A stretch of 64,000 nt of DNA from Roseimaritima sediminicola (GTDB lineage Bacteria; Planctomycetota; Planctomycetia; Pirellulales; Pirellulaceae), in contig NZ_WIAD01000007.1 in NCBI RefSeq assembly GCF_009618275.1, positions 62,001 through 126,000 on the forward strand. The letters are read 5' to 3'. Below, one piece after another: positions 26,152 to 35,844 of this stretch. The notes beneath the pieces are model-generated. The model searched no databases, was not told the DNA's origin, and saw only the letters and a list, made by a program, of their open reading frames with translations. Made by a program: the position numbers and the translations under genes. Each line of letters starts with the position of its first letter. Within the stretch, counting starts at the first letter, position 1.

Positions 26152-27306
26152 ATGTTACTGCCCTGGGAATATGGGGTCCGCAACCTGATGCGGCGTCCGC
26201 TGCGAACCACGCTGACGCTCTCGGCGCTCGCGACGGTTGTGATCTTGGTGTTCGTCGTCGTGGGATTCATTCGCGGTCTGGAACGATCGCTCGCGATCAG
26301 CGGCGACGAGGACGTGGTCTTGGTCTACAGCGTGAACTCCGAAGAGAACATCGAGAACTCATCGATCGCGGCACGTACCGCCGCGTTGTTGTCGGCCAGT
26401 TTGCAGGGCACTTGGAAGCGATTCGGCGTCACGCACTTGTCGCCCGAGTTGTACTTGGGGACTCGCGTCCGTACCGGCGACGACGGCGGCGGCTTGGGGC
26501 TGGTACGCGGCGTGACGCGGGTCGCGCCGTTGGTCCGGCGGGACGTGCGCATCGTCGAAGGCCGCTGGCCCCAGAGCGGGGAAGTCATGGTGGGCAAGCT
26601 GGCCTCGGCAAAACTGGGCGCCACTGACGAGGCGCTGGCGATTGGCCAGACGGTGCATTTCGAAGGAGAAAGCTGGCGGGTCAGCGGTCGATTTTCGGCC
26701 GGGGGCGGTGCTTACGAGTCGGAGATTTGGTGCAACCTTGCCGACTTCCAGACCGCAACCCAGCGACAGGACCTCAGCCTGGTTGCGTTGCTGTTGGCAC
26801 CGGGCGCGGCCGCCAGCGAAGTGTCGTTATTTTGCAAACAACGCACCGACTTGGAACTGCGAGCGATATCCGAAACCGCCTACTACGCCACGCTGCAGCA
26901 GCACTACAAACCGGTTCGCGTGTTGGCCTGGTTCGTCGTCGTGCTGGTTTCGGCGGCCGGCGTATTTGCAGGTTTGAACATGATGTACGGGGCGGTCGCG
27001 GGTCGGATCCGCGAACTGGCCACGTTGCAGGCGATCGGTTACCGTCGCCGCGCGATTTTGATCAGCTTAATTCAAGAGGGCATGTTACTGGCCGCAGCGG
27101 CTTCGCTGCTGGCCGGTGCCATCGCCCTGACCACACTTAACGGTGTCGCGGTGCGATTCACCATGGGCGCGTTCACACTGCGGATCGACAGTGTGGCCAT
27201 CCTGGTGGGCTGCGGCGTCGGAATCTTACTAGGCGTTTTGGGGGCCATGCCACCGGCCCTCAAAGCCCTTCGTCAATCGGTGGCAATCAGTTTGAAAGCA
27301 GTTTGA
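26152..27306 (+). CDS. FtsX/MacB-type ABC transporter permease (first of two)
   Basis: A 384-residue inner-membrane permease. An N-terminal helix (about 18-40, [20 protein letters not shown]) is followed by a periplasmic MacB-like core domain (about 50-255) and three C-terminal helices (about 265-380) including the FtsX motif [16 protein letters not shown]. In MacB/LolCE-type systems such permeases transmit ATPase movements to periplasmic partners rather than carry solute through a channel. The ATG at 26152 follows gggaaa. It begins a tight run with the lipoprotein (10-base gap), HlyD protein, ATPase and second permease, so all five are probably one operon. Confidence 0.9.
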   Translation: MLLPWEYGVRNLMRRPLRTTLTLSALATVVILVFVVVGFIRGLERSLAISGDEDVVLVYSVNSEENIENSSIAARTAALLSASLQGTWKRFGVTHLSPELYLGTRVRTGDDGGGLGLVRGVTRVAPLVRRDVRIVEGRWPQSGEVMVGKLASAKLGATDEALAIGQTVHFEGESWRVSGRFSAGGGAYESEIWCNLADFQTATQRQDLSLVALLLAPGAAASEVSLFCKQRTDLELRAISETAYYATLQQHYKPVRVLAWFVVVLVSAAGVFAGLNMMYGAVAGRIRELATLQAIGYRRRAILISLIQEGMLLAAAASLLAGAIALTTLNGVAVRFTMGAFTLRIDSVAILVGCGVGILLGVLGAMPPALKALRQSVAISLKAV

Positions 27307-27316
27307 GGAACGAAAA

Positions 27317-27838
27317 ATGAGAATGCTTCAGTTCATGTGCCTGGCCGCCGTCGGTGTTTTGGCCGGATGCAGTGATCAAGACGTGGCCCAGACCACGACC
27401 TCCGATGCCACGACCGATCCTGCCACGAGCTACGTCGTCGACAGCGAGCCGGCCGGTGCGATCCCGGTTGGTGAAGCTCGCGAGGCAGTCGAAGACGAAC
27501 AGGCCGTGACCCTGGTCGGAACGATCGGCGGTTCGGCCGAACCCTTCGTCGATGGCCTAGCCGCCTTCACCATTGTCGACCCCAAGGTCCCCTACTGTGC
27601 CGAAGAGGAAGGTTGTCCGACGCCCTGGGACTATTGCTGTACGCAAGATCAGGTCAAAGACAACATCGCAACCGTCAAGATCGTTGACGACAGCGGCAAC
27701 CCTGTGGCCAGCGGTGCACGCGAGTTGCTGGGGGTCAAGGAACTGTCGACCGTCGTGGTCGATGGCAAAGCGGAACGCGACGAGCAGGGCAACCTGACGG
27801 TCGCAGCCACCCAAGTTTACGTACGCCCGAGCGAGTGA
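27317..27838 (+). CDS. Lipoprotein with a Cys cluster, unknown function
   Basis: A 173-residue lipoprotein (lipobox VLAGC, about residues 16-20) made inside the ABC operon. Positions about 95-115 carry [19 protein letters not shown], a Cys-rich loop that looks like a metal site. The surrounding strands ([46 protein letters not shown]) resemble an OB-type beta barrel. I recognise no named family. Its place between permease and HlyD genes suggests an outer- or inner-membrane-anchored periplasmic accessory that hands a metal or metal-bound ligand to the exporter; this is inference. Confidence 0.7.
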   Translation: MRMLQFMCLAAVGVLAGCSDQDVAQTTTSDATTDPATSYVVDSEPAGAIPVGEAREAVEDEQAVTLVGTIGGSAEPFVDGLAAFTIVDPKVPYCAEEEGCPTPWDYCCTQDQVKDNIATVKIVDDSGNPVASGARELLGVKELSTVVVDGKAERDEQGNLTVAATQVYVRPSE

Positions 27839-27845
27839 GTGAGAG

Positions 27846-29405
27846 ATGAGTGAGTCGCAGCTGGACCTGAGCAAATTGGCCTTGGATCGATCCGATGCGC
27901 CCTCCCCCGGAGGACGACGGCGGTCGAGCCGTTGGCTGACGCGGTATGTGTTGCCACTGGGCATTCTGCTGGGCTTTGTCGCCCTGTTGGGTGCCGCAGC
28001 CGGTCGGCAATTGTTACCGCGCGCCGAGGTCACCGTTGTTCCGGTGATCGTCAAACGGGGCCAGGTCCAGCGCGCCGGCACCACGTTGTTCCAGGCCGCT
28101 GGCTGGATCGAACCCCGCCCCACTTCGGTCAGCGTCGCGGCCCTCGCCCCCGGCGTGGTCGAAGAACTGTCGGTGGTCGAGGGGCAACAGGTCCAGCGCG
28201 GCCAGCCGATCGCCAAATTAATTCAGGTGGACGCTCAGTTGGAACTGGAGCAGGCGACGGCGTCTCTGGAAATCCGCGAAGGCGAACTGCAGCGTGCGGA
28301 GGCCGAATTGGCCGCCGCACGCACGCGGCTGGAGAAGCCCGTCCACCTGCGGGCGAAACTGGCCGATGCGCAAAGCCTGCTGGCCAAAGCCACCACCGAG
28401 CGAGATAAATTGCCCTTCCTGCAAAAAGCCGCCGAGGCCAACGTCGCGTTCACCCGCAGCAGTCTGGAGGGCAAACGCTCCGCCCAAAACGCCATCGCCG
28501 GCGTATTGGTCGAACAAGCGGCCAACGAATACGCCGCCGCGGTTGCCGAACTGGAAGAACTCCAGCAGCGGGCTCCCAATCTGGAAAAAGAAATCAAAGC
28601 CCTGTCGGAAAAAGTCGACGCGCTGACGACGCAGTTGGAGTTGTTGGTCGAGGAGCGCCGGCAGATGGACGAAGCCAAAGCCAAAGTCGCGGCGGCCAAG
28701 GGGCTTCTCCACGAAGCGAAACTCCAGGTGCGTCAAGCCGAACTGGCGCTCGAACGGACGGTGATCCGTGCCCCGATGGACGGCCGGATCCTGCGGCTGG
28801 TCGCCCTGCCGGGAACCCGTGTGATGGGCATGGCGCGCAGCGGCGGACAGGGCTCCAGCACGGTCGTCGAGATGTATGATCCCCAGCGTTTGCAGGTCCG
28901 CGCCGATGTGCGTTTGGAGGACGTGCCGATGGTGACGCCCGGCGCCCCGGTCGAAATCGAAACCGCTTCGATCGCTACTCCGCTGAAGGGCCGGGTCCTG
29001 CAGTCGACCAGTTCGGCCAGCATCCAAAAGAACACCCTGGAGGTGAAGGTCGAATTGATCGACCCGCCGCCGGCGGTCAGCCCCGAGATGCTGGTGACCG
29101 CCACGTTCTTGGCTCCGCCCACCGAAACCGCTGGCGACCAAGAACAGGAAACCGAGCGGCTGTTCGTTCCCCAGAGACTGGTCGTCCAGGAAGACGGGCA
29201 GGCCGCTCTGTGGATCGTGGATGCGGAGAATCGAGCTCAACGAAAAACCATCCAGCTGGGTTCGACCGCGGCCGATGGCCTGGTCGAAGTGCTCGATGGC
29301 CTGGACGTGACAGACAAGTTGATCGCCAGCGGTACGACCGAACTGACCGCGGGCGAAACGGTGGCGATTGGCGGTGAAGATACGGTTATTGGAATGGAGC
29401 AATAA
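27846..29405 (+). CDS. HlyD-family periplasmic adaptor of the ABC exporter
   Basis: A 519-residue membrane fusion protein. A cytosolic N-terminus and one TM helix (about 37-58, [20 protein letters not shown]) precede a barrel-sandwich half-motif ([29 protein letters not shown]), a long alpha-helical hairpin/coiled coil (about 120-310), the second half-motif ([21 protein letters not shown]) and a beta-barrel plus membrane-proximal domain. The hairpin is long (about 190 residues), consistent with bridging to a TolC-type partner. It starts seven bases after the lipoprotein stop and ends two bases before the ATPase start, so co-translation is likely. Confidence 0.92.
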   Translation: MSESQLDLSKLALDRSDAPSPGGRRRSSRWLTRYVLPLGILLGFVALLGAAAGRQLLPRAEVTVVPVIVKRGQVQRAGTTLFQAAGWIEPRPTSVSVAALAPGVVEELSVVEGQQVQRGQPIAKLIQVDAQLELEQATASLEIREGELQRAEAELAAARTRLEKPVHLRAKLADAQSLLAKATTERDKLPFLQKAAEANVAFTRSSLEGKRSAQNAIAGVLVEQAANEYAAAVAELEELQQRAPNLEKEIKALSEKVDALTTQLELLVEERRQMDEAKAKVAAAKGLLHEAKLQVRQAELALERTVIRAPMDGRILRLVALPGTRVMGMARSGGQGSSTVVEMYDPQRLQVRADVRLEDVPMVTPGAPVEIETASIATPLKGRVLQSTSSASIQKNTLEVKVELIDPPPAVSPEMLVTATFLAPPTETAGDQEQETERLFVPQRLVVQEDGQAALWIVDAENRAQRKTIQLGSTAADGLVEVLDGLDVTDKLIASGTTELTAGETVAIGGEDTVIGMEQ

Positions 29406-29407
29406 AT

Positions 29408-30115
29408 ATGGCACTGGTCGAATTACACAACGTCAGCAAACAGTTTCGCAAAGGCGACGAAACGATTACCCCGCTGGACGAGGTCAGCCTGCAAATCGAG
29501 GAAGGGGAATTCGTTTCCCTGATGGGCCCCAGCGGCACGGGCAAAAGCACCCTTTTGAACTTGGTCAGCGGAATCGATGCTCCGGACGCCGGTTCGATTG
29601 TCGTCGACGGCACCGAAGTGACCGCTTTGTCACGAGGACAACTGGCCGATTGGCGCGCGGCCAACCTGGGTTACATCTTTCAAACCCACAACCTGATCCC
29701 CGTCTTGTCGGCTTATGAAAACGTCGAACTGCCGACGCTGCTGCTGAAACTGTCCTCGGCGCAGCGCCGAGAACGGGTCGAACTGGCCCTGGATGCGGTC
29801 GGACTGTCCGACCGCGCCGGGCATTATCCAAGACAATTGTCCGGCGGCCAGGAACAACGTGTCGGGATCGCGCGAGCCATCGTCGCACACCCTAAAGTCG
29901 TGGTCGCCGACGAACCGACCGGTAGTCTCGACACCGAAACCAGCGAACAGATCCAGGCGCTGCTGAAGCGTCTGAACCGCGAGCTGAACATGACGATGTT
30001 GATGGTCACCCACGATAGCGACGTCGCGGCAATCGCCTCGCGGCAATTGCTGCTGGATCGGGGCAAGTTCTTGGATGCCACCGCACAAACCGAAGCAGGC
30101 CGTCACGCAAGCTGA
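29408..30115 (+). CDS. ABC transporter ATP-binding protein (LolD/MacB type)
   Basis: A 235-residue cytosolic ATPase with Walker [10 protein letters not shown] (about 39-47), Q-loop [22 protein letters not shown] signature [16 protein letters not shown] (about 140), Walker [13 protein letters not shown] and the switch His in MLMVTHD. The [14 protein letters not shown] segment and length are typical of the ATPases that pair with FtsX-like permeases (LolD, MacB, FtsE). Here the pairs are the permeases at 26152 and 30152. The last residues and stop lie in a 22-bp tandem duplication. Confidence 0.95.
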   Translation: MALVELHNVSKQFRKGDETITPLDEVSLQIEEGEFVSLMGPSGTGKSTLLNLVSGIDAPDAGSIVVDGTEVTALSRGQLADWRAANLGYIFQTHNLIPVLSAYENVELPTLLLKLSSAQRRERVELALDAVGLSDRAGHYPRQLSGGQEQRVGIARAIVAHPKVVVADEPTGSLDTETSEQIQALLKRLNRELNMTMLMVTHDSDVAAIASRQLLLDRGKFLDATAQTEAGRHAS

Positions 30116-30135
30116 AGCAGGCCACCACGCACGCT
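30092..30135. repeat. 22-bp tandem duplication spanning the ATPase stop codon
   Basis: gaagcaggccgtcacgcaagct (30092-30113) is followed by a near copy (30114-30135, three changes) that lies in the intergenic gap. The TGA stop starts at the junction. The duplication probably enlarged the ATPase/permease spacer. Confidence 0.85.
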
Positions 30136-30151
30136 GAAGAAGGATTGATCG

Positions 30152-31285
30152 ATGCTGACCTATGTCCTGAAAACCCTCTGGCGCCATCGCACTCGGACGC
30201 TCCTGACGGTCACCGGAGCCGCCGTGGCGATGTTCGTGTTCTGCTTTGTCGGTTCGGTCCAGGAAGGCTTAACACGCTTGACGACCGGCGACGACGCCGA
30301 CCGCAGTTTGATCGTGTTCCAAGAGAACCGGTTCTGTCCTACCAGCAGCCGTTTGCCGGAGGATTATTCTCGCAAGATCCGATCGGTCGCCGGCGTGAAA
30401 GAGGTGATGCCCATCCAGGTCTGGACGAATAATTGTCGAGCCAGTTTGGATATCGTGGTTTTCAACGGCGCCGATCCCGAACAGATCCAACAGACCCGCC
30501 CCTTGGAGCTGGTCAAAGGATCTTGGGAATCGTTTCGTTCGCAGCGGGATGCGGCGATCGTCGGTCGGAACGTCGCCCAGCGACGCGGCCTGGCTGTGGG
30601 CGACCAGTTTTCGATCGGTGACCTGTCGGTCAAGGTCGCCGGCGTGTTCGCTTCGGAAGTGCCCTCGGAGGACAACCTGATCTACACCAGCTTGGCGTTT
30701 CTGCAGTACACGCGTGGCCTGGATGCCGCCGGCCTGGTCACCCAGCACGAGGTCCTGCTCGAGGACGACGCCGACCCCGAGGTGGTGGCATCGCAGATCG
30801 ACGCCACGCTGCGGTCCGGACCGGTGGCGACGACCACGCGGCGAAAGGGCGCGTTCCAGGCCAGCACCCTATCCGACTTGGTCGACTTGATCGGTTTTGC
30901 GCACTGGCTGGGTTATGCTTGCGTGGCCCTGGTTCTATCGTTGGTCGCGACGACGACCGTGATGAGCGTTCAGGACCGTTTAAAGGAATACGCCGTTTTG
31001 CAAACCATCGGCGTACGGCCCTTGCGGACGATGCGTTTGGTGTTGGCCGAAAGCGTCATCTTGTGCGTCTTGGGCGGGCTTGCCGGAACGATACTGGCCT
31101 GTGGCGCGTTGGCTCTGGGCGGGTTCGCCATCGGTGCCGAAGGCGCGACGATCGCGTTCCGGCCCTCGTTTGGGCTGCTTTTCAGCGGCGCGTTGGTCTC
31201 GCTGGTCGTGGGGGTCGCGGCCGGATTCGCGCCGGCCATCCAGGCCGCCAGCGTACCGATCGTCAAGGCGCTGCGACAGGCGTAG
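30152..31285 (+). CDS. FtsX/MacB-type ABC transporter permease (second)
   Basis: A 377-residue permease with the same layout as the first one: N-terminal helix (about 16-38), periplasmic core (about 45-245) and three C-terminal helices with [20 protein letters not shown], the FtsX landmark. The core includes a short [10 protein letters not shown] segment (one Cys) and [11 protein letters not shown]. Together with the permease at 26152 it likely forms a heterodimer served by one ATPase, like LolC-LolE. A spacer of 287 bases without a supported gene (31286-31572) follows before the TolC-type gene. Confidence 0.9.
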   Translation: MLTYVLKTLWRHRTRTLLTVTGAAVAMFVFCFVGSVQEGLTRLTTGDDADRSLIVFQENRFCPTSSRLPEDYSRKIRSVAGVKEVMPIQVWTNNCRASLDIVVFNGADPEQIQQTRPLELVKGSWESFRSQRDAAIVGRNVAQRRGLAVGDQFSIGDLSVKVAGVFASEVPSEDNLIYTSLAFLQYTRGLDAAGLVTQHEVLLEDDADPEVVASQIDATLRSGPVATTTRRKGAFQASTLSDLVDLIGFAHWLGYACVALVLSLVATTTVMSVQDRLKEYAVLQTIGVRPLRTMRLVLAESVILCVLGGLAGTILACGALALGGFAIGAEGATIAFRPSFGLLFSGALVSLVVGVAAGFAPAIQAASVPIVKALRQA

Positions 31286-31572
31286 AAGCGGCCGACCGAA
31301 ATCCACCGCGATGCTTGCCACCGAGCTGCACTCGAAAACCGCCGGCAACGCCCAAGCGGCGGACTATTCGCATGGGAAACTTTGACGGCTGTGCGGCTCG
31401 CGCTGCCGGAGGATGGCAAACAAGCGGCGTTCCCGGCAACGGTCGATAAACCGGAAGAACCAACACTACCGGTCCAGCAGGACCCGCACGCCTTCGCGTC
31501 GACGAGCACTCGGGTGGTATCCGGTAACGCAATACCAATCCGTGCTCGAACACCGGAATCGGACAATCCGCC

Positions 31573-33255
31573 ATGCTTAAAAAGAACCGTCTACTGCTCC
31601 TGACCCTTTCCGCCGCCCCCGCCCTGGCAACCGGCTGCGCCACGCACTCGTTGCCGCAGTTTGGTCTGAAGGGTTGGCCGATGGAGCAGCGAGAGGAGGT
31701 CGAAGTCGCCGAAGCGCCGTCGCCGACGACCACCGCAGCCGCTCGGGCGGCCGAGCCGCCGGTCGTTGCCGTGCAGGTCCCGAGTCTGGATCAACACGAC
31801 CCGGCGGCACCACTGCCGGAGGTCCGCCCGGTAACCTTCGACGATGCTGGAAGCTCCCAACCCGCATCGCCCCAACCCGCATCGTTCCGGGCGGGCGAAA
31901 CCGGCCACCCTGCTGGCGGAGCGGTCGAACTGGCCACTCCCCTGGCGATGCAGCCGGAGGGCCTGCAAGCTGAACCGCACCGAAGCGCCGGCGAAACGGT
32001 TCTCGCGCCCGGTACACCGATGCCGCTTGACGCCGGTCGGGTGACCCTGGACGCGGTTGAGCAGTGGGCGTTGGCCCACAACCCGGCAATCCAACAAGCC
32101 GCTGCGGCTTCCTCCCGCGCCGGTGGCATTCGCACCCAGGTCGGTCTCAAACCCAATCCCACCATCGGTTACTTTGGCGAAGAGATTGGCAACGACGGCG
32201 GGTCGGCCGGATTGCAGGGTGGGTTCATTTCGCAAACCTTCGTCCGCGGCGACAAACTGGAGTGGAACCGGGCGGTCATCAACAACGACGTTCGAGCCAT
32301 GAACCGGATGATCGAGACCCAGCGTCAGCGGATCCTGACCGACGTTCGGCTGGCGTTTTACGAAGCGTTGGCCGCCCAGAAACGGCTGCAGCTGGCTCGT
32401 GACTTTCGCGAGATCGCAGCCCAAGGTGTCGACGTCTCGCAGCAGCGCGTCGATGCCAAGGTGGGCACGCGTCCGGACGTTCTGCAGTCCGAGATCCAAC
32501 TGGGCGAGATCGATCTGACGATCCAACAGACCCAGTATCAACTGGAGGCGGCACGGAACCAGCTGCAGGCCCTGTGCGGCGGGATCCAGCTGGGCGACGA
32601 CCCCTTGGTCGGCGAACTGGACCAAACCTACGCGGCCCAAGACGCCGACAGCCTGTACGCCCACATCGTCGCGGCCAACCCCCTGCTGGCTGCCGCCGAA
32701 GCTCGCGTCGACCGCGCTCGGGCCAATGTCCAGCGGCAACGCCTGCAACCGGTCCCCAACGTCACAGCCCAGCTGGGCGCCGGGCATGACGATGGTACCG
32801 GCGACGCGTTTGCCAACGTCCAGTTGAGCCTGCCGCTGCCGATCCACAATCGCAACCAGGGAAACATTCAAGCCGCGCATGCCGAGTACTGCAACGCCAT
32901 CAAGAATGTGGAACGCATCCGATTGAGTATCCAGCAGCAATTGGCCGAAACGCTGCGGGAATACAAGATCGCCGAAGCAACCGTGAACCAGTACAAGCAA
33001 TCCATCATGCCCAAAGCCGAGGAGACGCTGGAATTGATCCAACAGGCGCAAGCGGCCGGTGAGTTTGATTTCCTGCGGGTCCTGACCGCACGACGGGCCT
33101 ACTTTGACGCCAATTTGCGGTACGTGACCGCCCTGGGCGAATTGGCTCAAGCGGACGCCCGTCTAGAGGGCCTGCTTCTGTCCGGCGGTCTGTCGCAAGC
33201 GGTGACCTACGAGGGACAGGACGAGCTGCGTGGACAGGCCCTCAGCGGCCAGTAA
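31573..33255 (+). CDS. TolC/CzcC-family outer-membrane efflux lipoprotein
   Basis: A 560-residue outer-membrane channel component with a signal and lipobox-like LATGC (about 15-19). A long Pro/Ala-rich linker (about 30-150) leads to the OEP domain (about 155-545): [24 protein letters not shown], a long helical body, [14 protein letters not shown]-like coiled segment and the symmetrical second repeat with [25 protein letters not shown]. TolC-type trimers form a tunnel through the outer membrane and dock on adaptor proteins. It stands between the ABC/HlyD operon and the CusB/CusA-type genes, so it may serve both. The linker is longer than in typical CzcC. Confidence 0.9.
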   Translation: MLKKNRLLLLTLSAAPALATGCATHSLPQFGLKGWPMEQREEVEVAEAPSPTTTAAARAAEPPVVAVQVPSLDQHDPAAPLPEVRPVTFDDAGSSQPASPQPASFRAGETGHPAGGAVELATPLAMQPEGLQAEPHRSAGETVLAPGTPMPLDAGRVTLDAVEQWALAHNPAIQQAAAASSRAGGIRTQVGLKPNPTIGYFGEEIGNDGGSAGLQGGFISQTFVRGDKLEWNRAVINNDVRAMNRMIETQRQRILTDVRLAFYEALAAQKRLQLARDFREIAAQGVDVSQQRVDAKVGTRPDVLQSEIQLGEIDLTIQQTQYQLEAARNQLQALCGGIQLGDDPLVGELDQTYAAQDADSLYAHIVAANPLLAAAEARVDRARANVQRQRLQPVPNVTAQLGAGHDDGTGDAFANVQLSLPLPIHNRNQGNIQAAHAEYCNAIKNVERIRLSIQQQLAETLREYKIAEATVNQYKQSIMPKAEETLELIQQAQAAGEFDFLRVLTARRAYFDANLRYVTALGELAQADARLEGLLLSGGLSQAVTYEGQDELRGQALSGQ

Positions 33256-33286
33256 TCCAGCCCGCCTCGACATCACTCGGACGACA

Positions 33287-33309
33287 CGTGTGGTCAGCCT
33301 GACCACACG
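33287..33309. terminator. Strong 10-bp hairpin after the TolC-type gene
   Basis: Perfect stem cgtgtggtca / tgaccacacg with loop gcc, 31 bases after the TolC-type stop. It is not followed by a T-run, so it could be a terminator aided by other factors, an mRNA 3'-end stabiliser or an operator dyad. The rest of the 335-base spacer (33310-33590) shows no supported gene. Confidence 0.5.
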
Positions 33310-33590
33310 TTGCGGTGGCTCGGCCCAGGGCAAACCTCCGAGAAAGCTCTTAAAACGCTGGGATTGCATCAGATTCTCCCATGCTGCGACAACGGCGCGC
33401 CATTCGCGGTTACCCACGCGGTAGGCGAAGCGATCGTCGAAACCGTCCACAGGGAAGCGTCACCGAACGACCGCTGTAATCGTTACCAGTGGAGACTTCC
33501 GCACTAATACCCGATACAACCAATGGTAGACGAATACCGGCCGTAACACGTCGTGCCCGCTTGGGTGCACCGCACGAATAAATCTGGATC

Positions 33591-34025
33591 ATGATTCACA
33601 GCCTCATCCCCCTCCTGACAAGCGTCGCGGTGGCACTGCATGCCATCTTGGGGTGCTGTGCACATCACGCCGATTGTGCGACGGACGTTTCGTCGGTAGC
33701 GGGTCCGGCGATTGCGATTGCCGGTTCGTGTTCGCATGCCGAACGAGGTCCTTGCGCTGCCGCCGAGAGACACGACGAAGCATCGCACGGCCAGTCGCAG
33801 CATTCACCGCACGACGACTGCCACCAGCACGACTGCCATTTCCCGTCGGTCTCGCCCGATGCTCAGGCGAAACCGAGGCCCGAAGGCCTCGCTCTTGACG
33901 CTGCGTTTATGGCCCCACGAGCCGGCGCTTCTTCGGTGCACGCCGCCTTGGCAACCACGGCTCCGCCGGATCCTCTGGCGACATCGGCAGCGATACGTTC
34001 CCGCTTTCAGATCTGGCGTCTCTAA
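33591..34025 (+). CDS. Small exported Cys/His-rich protein opening the RND half
   Basis: A 144-residue protein with a signal sequence (MIHSLIPLLTSVAVALHAIL) running directly into GCCAHHADC, then CSHAERGPC, and a His-dense segment HDEASHGQSQHSPHDDCHQHDCHF (about 63-87, read as two shorter motifs). The C-terminus is plain and ends RSRFQIWRL. Composition points to binding of soft or borderline metals in the periplasm. It parallels the Cys-rich protein at 25566 in size, position at the head of an efflux gene set and signal type, but I cannot align them as homologues by eye. No known family recognised. Confidence 0.6.
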   Translation: MIHSLIPLLTSVAVALHAILGCCAHHADCATDVSSVAGPAIAIAGSCSHAERGPCAAAERHDEASHGQSQHSPHDDCHQHDCHFPSVSPDAQAKPRPEGLALDAAFMAPRAGASSVHAALATTAPPDPLATSAAIRSRFQIWRL

Positions 34026-34181
34026 ACGCCCTCGATCCTTCATAATAACTGTACGGTCGCGGCTGCGCTTCGGCGGACGATCTGCAGTTTCTTGTGCATC
34101 CCGTATGGCCCGCGTTGCCGCGTCCGAACCGGTCCGCGCGGTCTTGGCTGAAACGGAAACCCTATTCTCCTGCGATTGGTG

Positions 34182-35774
34182 ATGGTCATGAGAGTTCCCG
34201 CATTCGATAAAACCGTGAAATGGATCTGGATCGCCGGGCTGGTAATCGTCCTGGTCGTCGCGGTCGCGTCCCGGGGTCGTTGGTATCCGGCGGCGACCGC
34301 CTTGGTCGACCGCACCGTGAATGCTTTCCGCGGCGTTCCATCGGCCCCGGTCGACGAAGACGACGCGCACGACCGCCACGATCACGACGGCCACGACCAC
34401 GACGGCCACGACCACGACGACCATGATCACGATGGCCACGATCACGATGGCCACGATCACGATGGCCACGATCACGATGGCCACGATCACGAAGGGCATA
34501 ACGAAGAAACATCGCTGGATCTGTCGGCCCAGGCGATGCGCAACATTGGTCTTTCGAAGGAGACGATCCAACCGGTCCGCCTGTCCACGTTTCGTCGCTC
34601 GATCACCGTACCGGCCGTCGTCGTCGAACGTCCCGGACGAACTCGGGTGCAGGTCGCGACGCCGATGACCGGCGTGGTCACCCACGTGCATGCCGTTCAG
34701 GGCGAAGCGGTCGAGCCCGGGTCGCTGCTGTTTCAAATTCGCTTGACCCACGAAGACTTGGTCAACGCTCAGACGGAGTTCGTTAGGACTTTGGGCGAGC
34801 TGGACGTCGAGGAGCGTGAGATCGAGCGACTTCGAGGTGTCACCCAGAGCGGTGCGGTGGCCGGAAAACTGCTGCTGGATCGGCAATACGCTCGAGACAA
34901 ACTGAGCGCGTTGTTGCAGGCCCAGCGTGAAGCACTGCGACTGCACGGATTGTCCGAAGCCCAGGTCGAAAAGATCGCCAGCGAACGACGCTTGCTCCGC
35001 GAGTTGCAGATTTTCGCCCCCTCGCCGGACGGTCACCCCGAGGACGAAATGCAGCTGACCGGTCGCTTCCAAGATCCCGACGCATCCGAGTCGCCCGCGC
35101 CCCCGGTCGACGCCAATGCCCCCCATACCGGGCCGATGATCATGCAGGCGTTGAACGTTCACAAGGGGCAATCCGTCAGTGCCGGAGAAACCCTGTGCAT
35201 CCTGAGCGACTACGACGCGCTGTTTATCGAAGGCATGGCTTTCGAGCAGGATGTCAGCGAGCTGCGGCGAGCCTCGGAACAGCAGTGGACGGTGGACGCA
35301 ATCTTCTCGAGACCCGGCGGCCAGACCGAAGTTGTCTCGGGATTGCAGATCGCGTATCTGGCAAACAACGTCGATCCCGATTCGCGAACCCTGTCCTTCT
35401 ATGTACATCTGCCTAACGAAATCCGCAAGGATCGTCGGGTGGCCGGGGTGCGATACATCGAATGGAACTACCTGCCGGGGCAACGTTTGCAATTACGTGT
35501 GCCGGTGGAACAGTGGCCCGACAAGATCGTCGTGCCGGTCGAAGCGCTCGCTCGGGAAGGTGCCGAGTCGTTTGTGTTCCAGCGGAACGGCGATCACTTT
35601 GACCGTGTTCCGGTACACGTCGAGTACCGCGACCAGTACTCGGCGGTGATCGCCAGCGAGGGTTTGCTGAGGGTCGGTGACGTCATCGCCCTGCGAGGAG
35701 CTCATCAGATGCAGATGGCGCTGAAGAACAAAGCTGGTGGGGGCGTCGACCCGCACGCCGGACACAACCACTGA
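34182..35774 (+). CDS. CusB/CzcB-type RND periplasmic adaptor with a His-Asp repeat
   Basis: A 530-residue membrane fusion protein. After an N-terminal helix (about 10-30) comes a striking region (about 60-110) made of HDHDG-type repeats, about twenty His among Asp and Gly, then the adaptor core. The core has VVVERPGRTRVQVATPMTG and VTHVHAVQGEAVEPGSLLFQ (half lipoyl motif), a helical hairpin (about 200-270), FAPSPDG and a C-terminal beta-barrel (LPNEIRKDRRVAGVRYIEW) ending in HAGHNH. CusB/CzcB proteins pass metal from the periplasm to the RND pump, and a His-rich stretch would act as a metal sponge or sensor. ATG at 34182 is chosen; 34188 also fits. Confidence 0.9.
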   Translation: MVMRVPAFDKTVKWIWIAGLVIVLVVAVASRGRWYPAATALVDRTVNAFRGVPSAPVDEDDAHDRHDHDGHDHDGHDHDDHDHDGHDHDGHDHDGHDHDGHDHEGHNEETSLDLSAQAMRNIGLSKETIQPVRLSTFRRSITVPAVVVERPGRTRVQVATPMTGVVTHVHAVQGEAVEPGSLLFQIRLTHEDLVNAQTEFVRTLGELDVEEREIERLRGVTQSGAVAGKLLLDRQYARDKLSALLQAQREALRLHGLSEAQVEKIASERRLLRELQIFAPSPDGHPEDEMQLTGRFQDPDASESPAPPVDANAPHTGPMIMQALNVHKGQSVSAGETLCILSDYDALFIEGMAFEQDVSELRRASEQQWTVDAIFSRPGGQTEVVSGLQIAYLANNVDPDSRTLSFYVHLPNEIRKDRRVAGVRYIEWNYLPGQRLQLRVPVEQWPDKIVVPVEALAREGAESFVFQRNGDHFDRVPVHVEYRDQYSAVIASEGLLRVGDVIALRGAHQMQMALKNKAGGGVDPHAGHNH

Positions 35775-35844
35775 CCCTCGTTCCTGCCACGCTCTCGTTT
35801 CGTCTCCAACCGCTTCGTCGTCTCCGCACGGATCCGCTGACACC

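Noticed and set aside
31382-31603. 73-residue + frame before the TolC-type gene
   Set aside because: Overlaps the TolC start out of frame and shows no motif or ribosome site.
33804-35492. 562-residue minus-strand frame opposite the RND adaptor, with a VIVAIVIV stretch
   Set aside because: The hydrophobic run is merely the complement of the His-Asp repeat codons; no other coding sign.
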